NCBI GenBank assembly: GCA_006386115.1
Contig: VFIW01000063.1
Coordinates: 186,001 to 250,000 of the forward strand
DNA length: 64,000 bases
From: Globisporangium splendens
Lineage: Eukaryota; Oomycota; Peronosporomycetes; Pythiales; Pythiaceae
Direction: 5' to 3'
A model generated the notes under the pieces. The model worked only from the letters and a program-made list of their open reading frames with translations, ran no database searches and was not told the origin of the DNA. Both the position numbers and the translations under genes were made by a program. This document shows, one piece after another, positions 63,601-64,000 of this stretch; within the stretch, counting starts at the first letter, position 1; each line of letters starts with the position of its first letter.

Positions 63601-64000
63601 AGCTCGATAGCGCCAAGTCGCCGATGATGGGTGCGCTCATCAACCTGATGCTCTCGGCGGATGTGATCGCAGCGAAATTCGCGTGTGCGTGTGTCGCGAA
63701 CCTCGCCGAAAACTTCGACACCCACCTCAGCATCGAGCGCGAGCGAGGACTTCATTTCTTCCTGGAGTTCCAGAAGCAAGCCACAGTGGCACCAGACGTG
63801 GCCCGAGAGGCGGCCAAGTGCGTCACGAATCTTTCCTCAGACTATGCGCTTCACGACGCGCTGCTCGCAGATTGCTGCCACGAGTTCCTGGTGCACGCGA
63901 TCCAGCATGCCGATGTCCCGACGCAGTTGTTTGGCGCGATTGGACTGAGTAATCTCGTGGCGAACCCACAAAACCACTCGCGCGTGCTGCGTGAGCAAGT
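60621..64000 (+). CDS. Armadillo-repeat protein, frame broken twice, continues past the window
   Basis: Starts MSKVLEQLVARGRRERK and runs off the right edge with at least 1120 codons. It is built from armadillo-type repeats of about 41 residues, with recurring elements such as CAFALANLSVNNEY, ACLRGICISPENR, AAFCTLSATPENK, AALCNLSLSEDNK and VAGLRGLAVNEGNK. Armadillo repeats form a superhelical protein-binding scaffold, as in Vac8 and beta-catenin; the partner is unknown. No intron is needed in the visible part. Two frameshifts interrupt the frame: near 61520, where the next frame continues as AVAKDLNTRAEACRAIANLT, and near 63540, at an exact 8-bp tandem duplication. Repeats continue normally after each, so sequence error or a very recent pseudogene are both possible. 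Confidence 0.8.
61515..61530 (+). other. Frameshift in the armadillo gene
   Basis: The first frame reads IMARSRKRSQHEG then stops at 61551. The next frame, beginning with GCAGTCGCA at about 61522, continues the armadillo repeat. One extra or two missing bases around ATGGCTCGCAG explain it. Confidence 0.75.
63535..63556 (+). other. 8-bp tandem duplication causing a frameshift
   Basis: GGACTGCA occurs twice in direct succession before GCGCGAAG. Removing one copy gives GLQREVAMTTYNLSL in the armadillo frame. The +8 change ends the current frame at 63567. Confidence 0.85.

Overview
The window looks like nuclear DNA of an oomycete (Phytophthora/Pythium-like stramenopile). It has dense eukaryotic genes on both strands. 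Introns are short (mostly about 70-90 nt, with donors such as GTGCGT, GTACGT and GTAAGT). There is a hybrid histidine kinase family with long PAS arrays, and there are clear eukaryotic housekeeping genes (CENP-A, SGT1, Rab18, PSMG3, an Era GTPase). Species cannot be fixed from sequence alone. All gene models were built by hand from reading frames, splice signals and intron phase. Boundaries may be off by one or two bases, and function calls rest on motif recognition without any search.

Layout: (1) 1-3711, minus: ankyrin-like HECT E3 ligase, cut by the window start. (2) 4950-7908, plus: RGS-DENN protein. (3) 8196-22994, minus: a giant hybrid histidine kinase with about 33 PAS domains, 24 of them in a nearly identical array of eight 1080-bp units. 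(4) 23771-33363: ankyrin/coiled-coil protein (plus), then on the minus strand CENP-A, SGT1, a mitochondrial-type Era GTPase and a small unknown gene. (5) 33363-41289, minus: a roughly 2360-aa coiled-coil protein with a C-terminal fibronectin-III domain, its start codon overlapping that of a divergent ankyrin gene (41288-42479, plus). (6) 42709-45208, plus: proteasome chaperone PSMG3 and Rab18. (7) 45209-48149: no gene seen. (8) 48150-54309, plus: a second, intact 10-PAS hybrid kinase, paralogue of item 3. (9) 54527-57124, minus: STE7-like protein kinase with EFG instead of DFG. (10) 57882-60311, plus: an acyl-CoA-binding protein that by splice logic is fused to a PRELI lipid-transfer domain. 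(11) 60621-end, plus: a large armadillo-repeat protein with two frameshifts, running off the window.

The strongest candidate for something undescribed is the pair of paralogous PAS-array kinases. Each carries HisKA, HATPase, receiver and HPt modules in one chain, neither has a visible membrane span, and both end in a farnesyl-type CaaX box (CALM and CVVM). This predicts a lipid-anchored, self-contained phosphorelay whose sensor array has grown by triplet duplication from about 10 to about 33 PAS domains. The second candidate is the ACBP-PRELI fusion, which includes 17-nt and 14-nt micro-exons.
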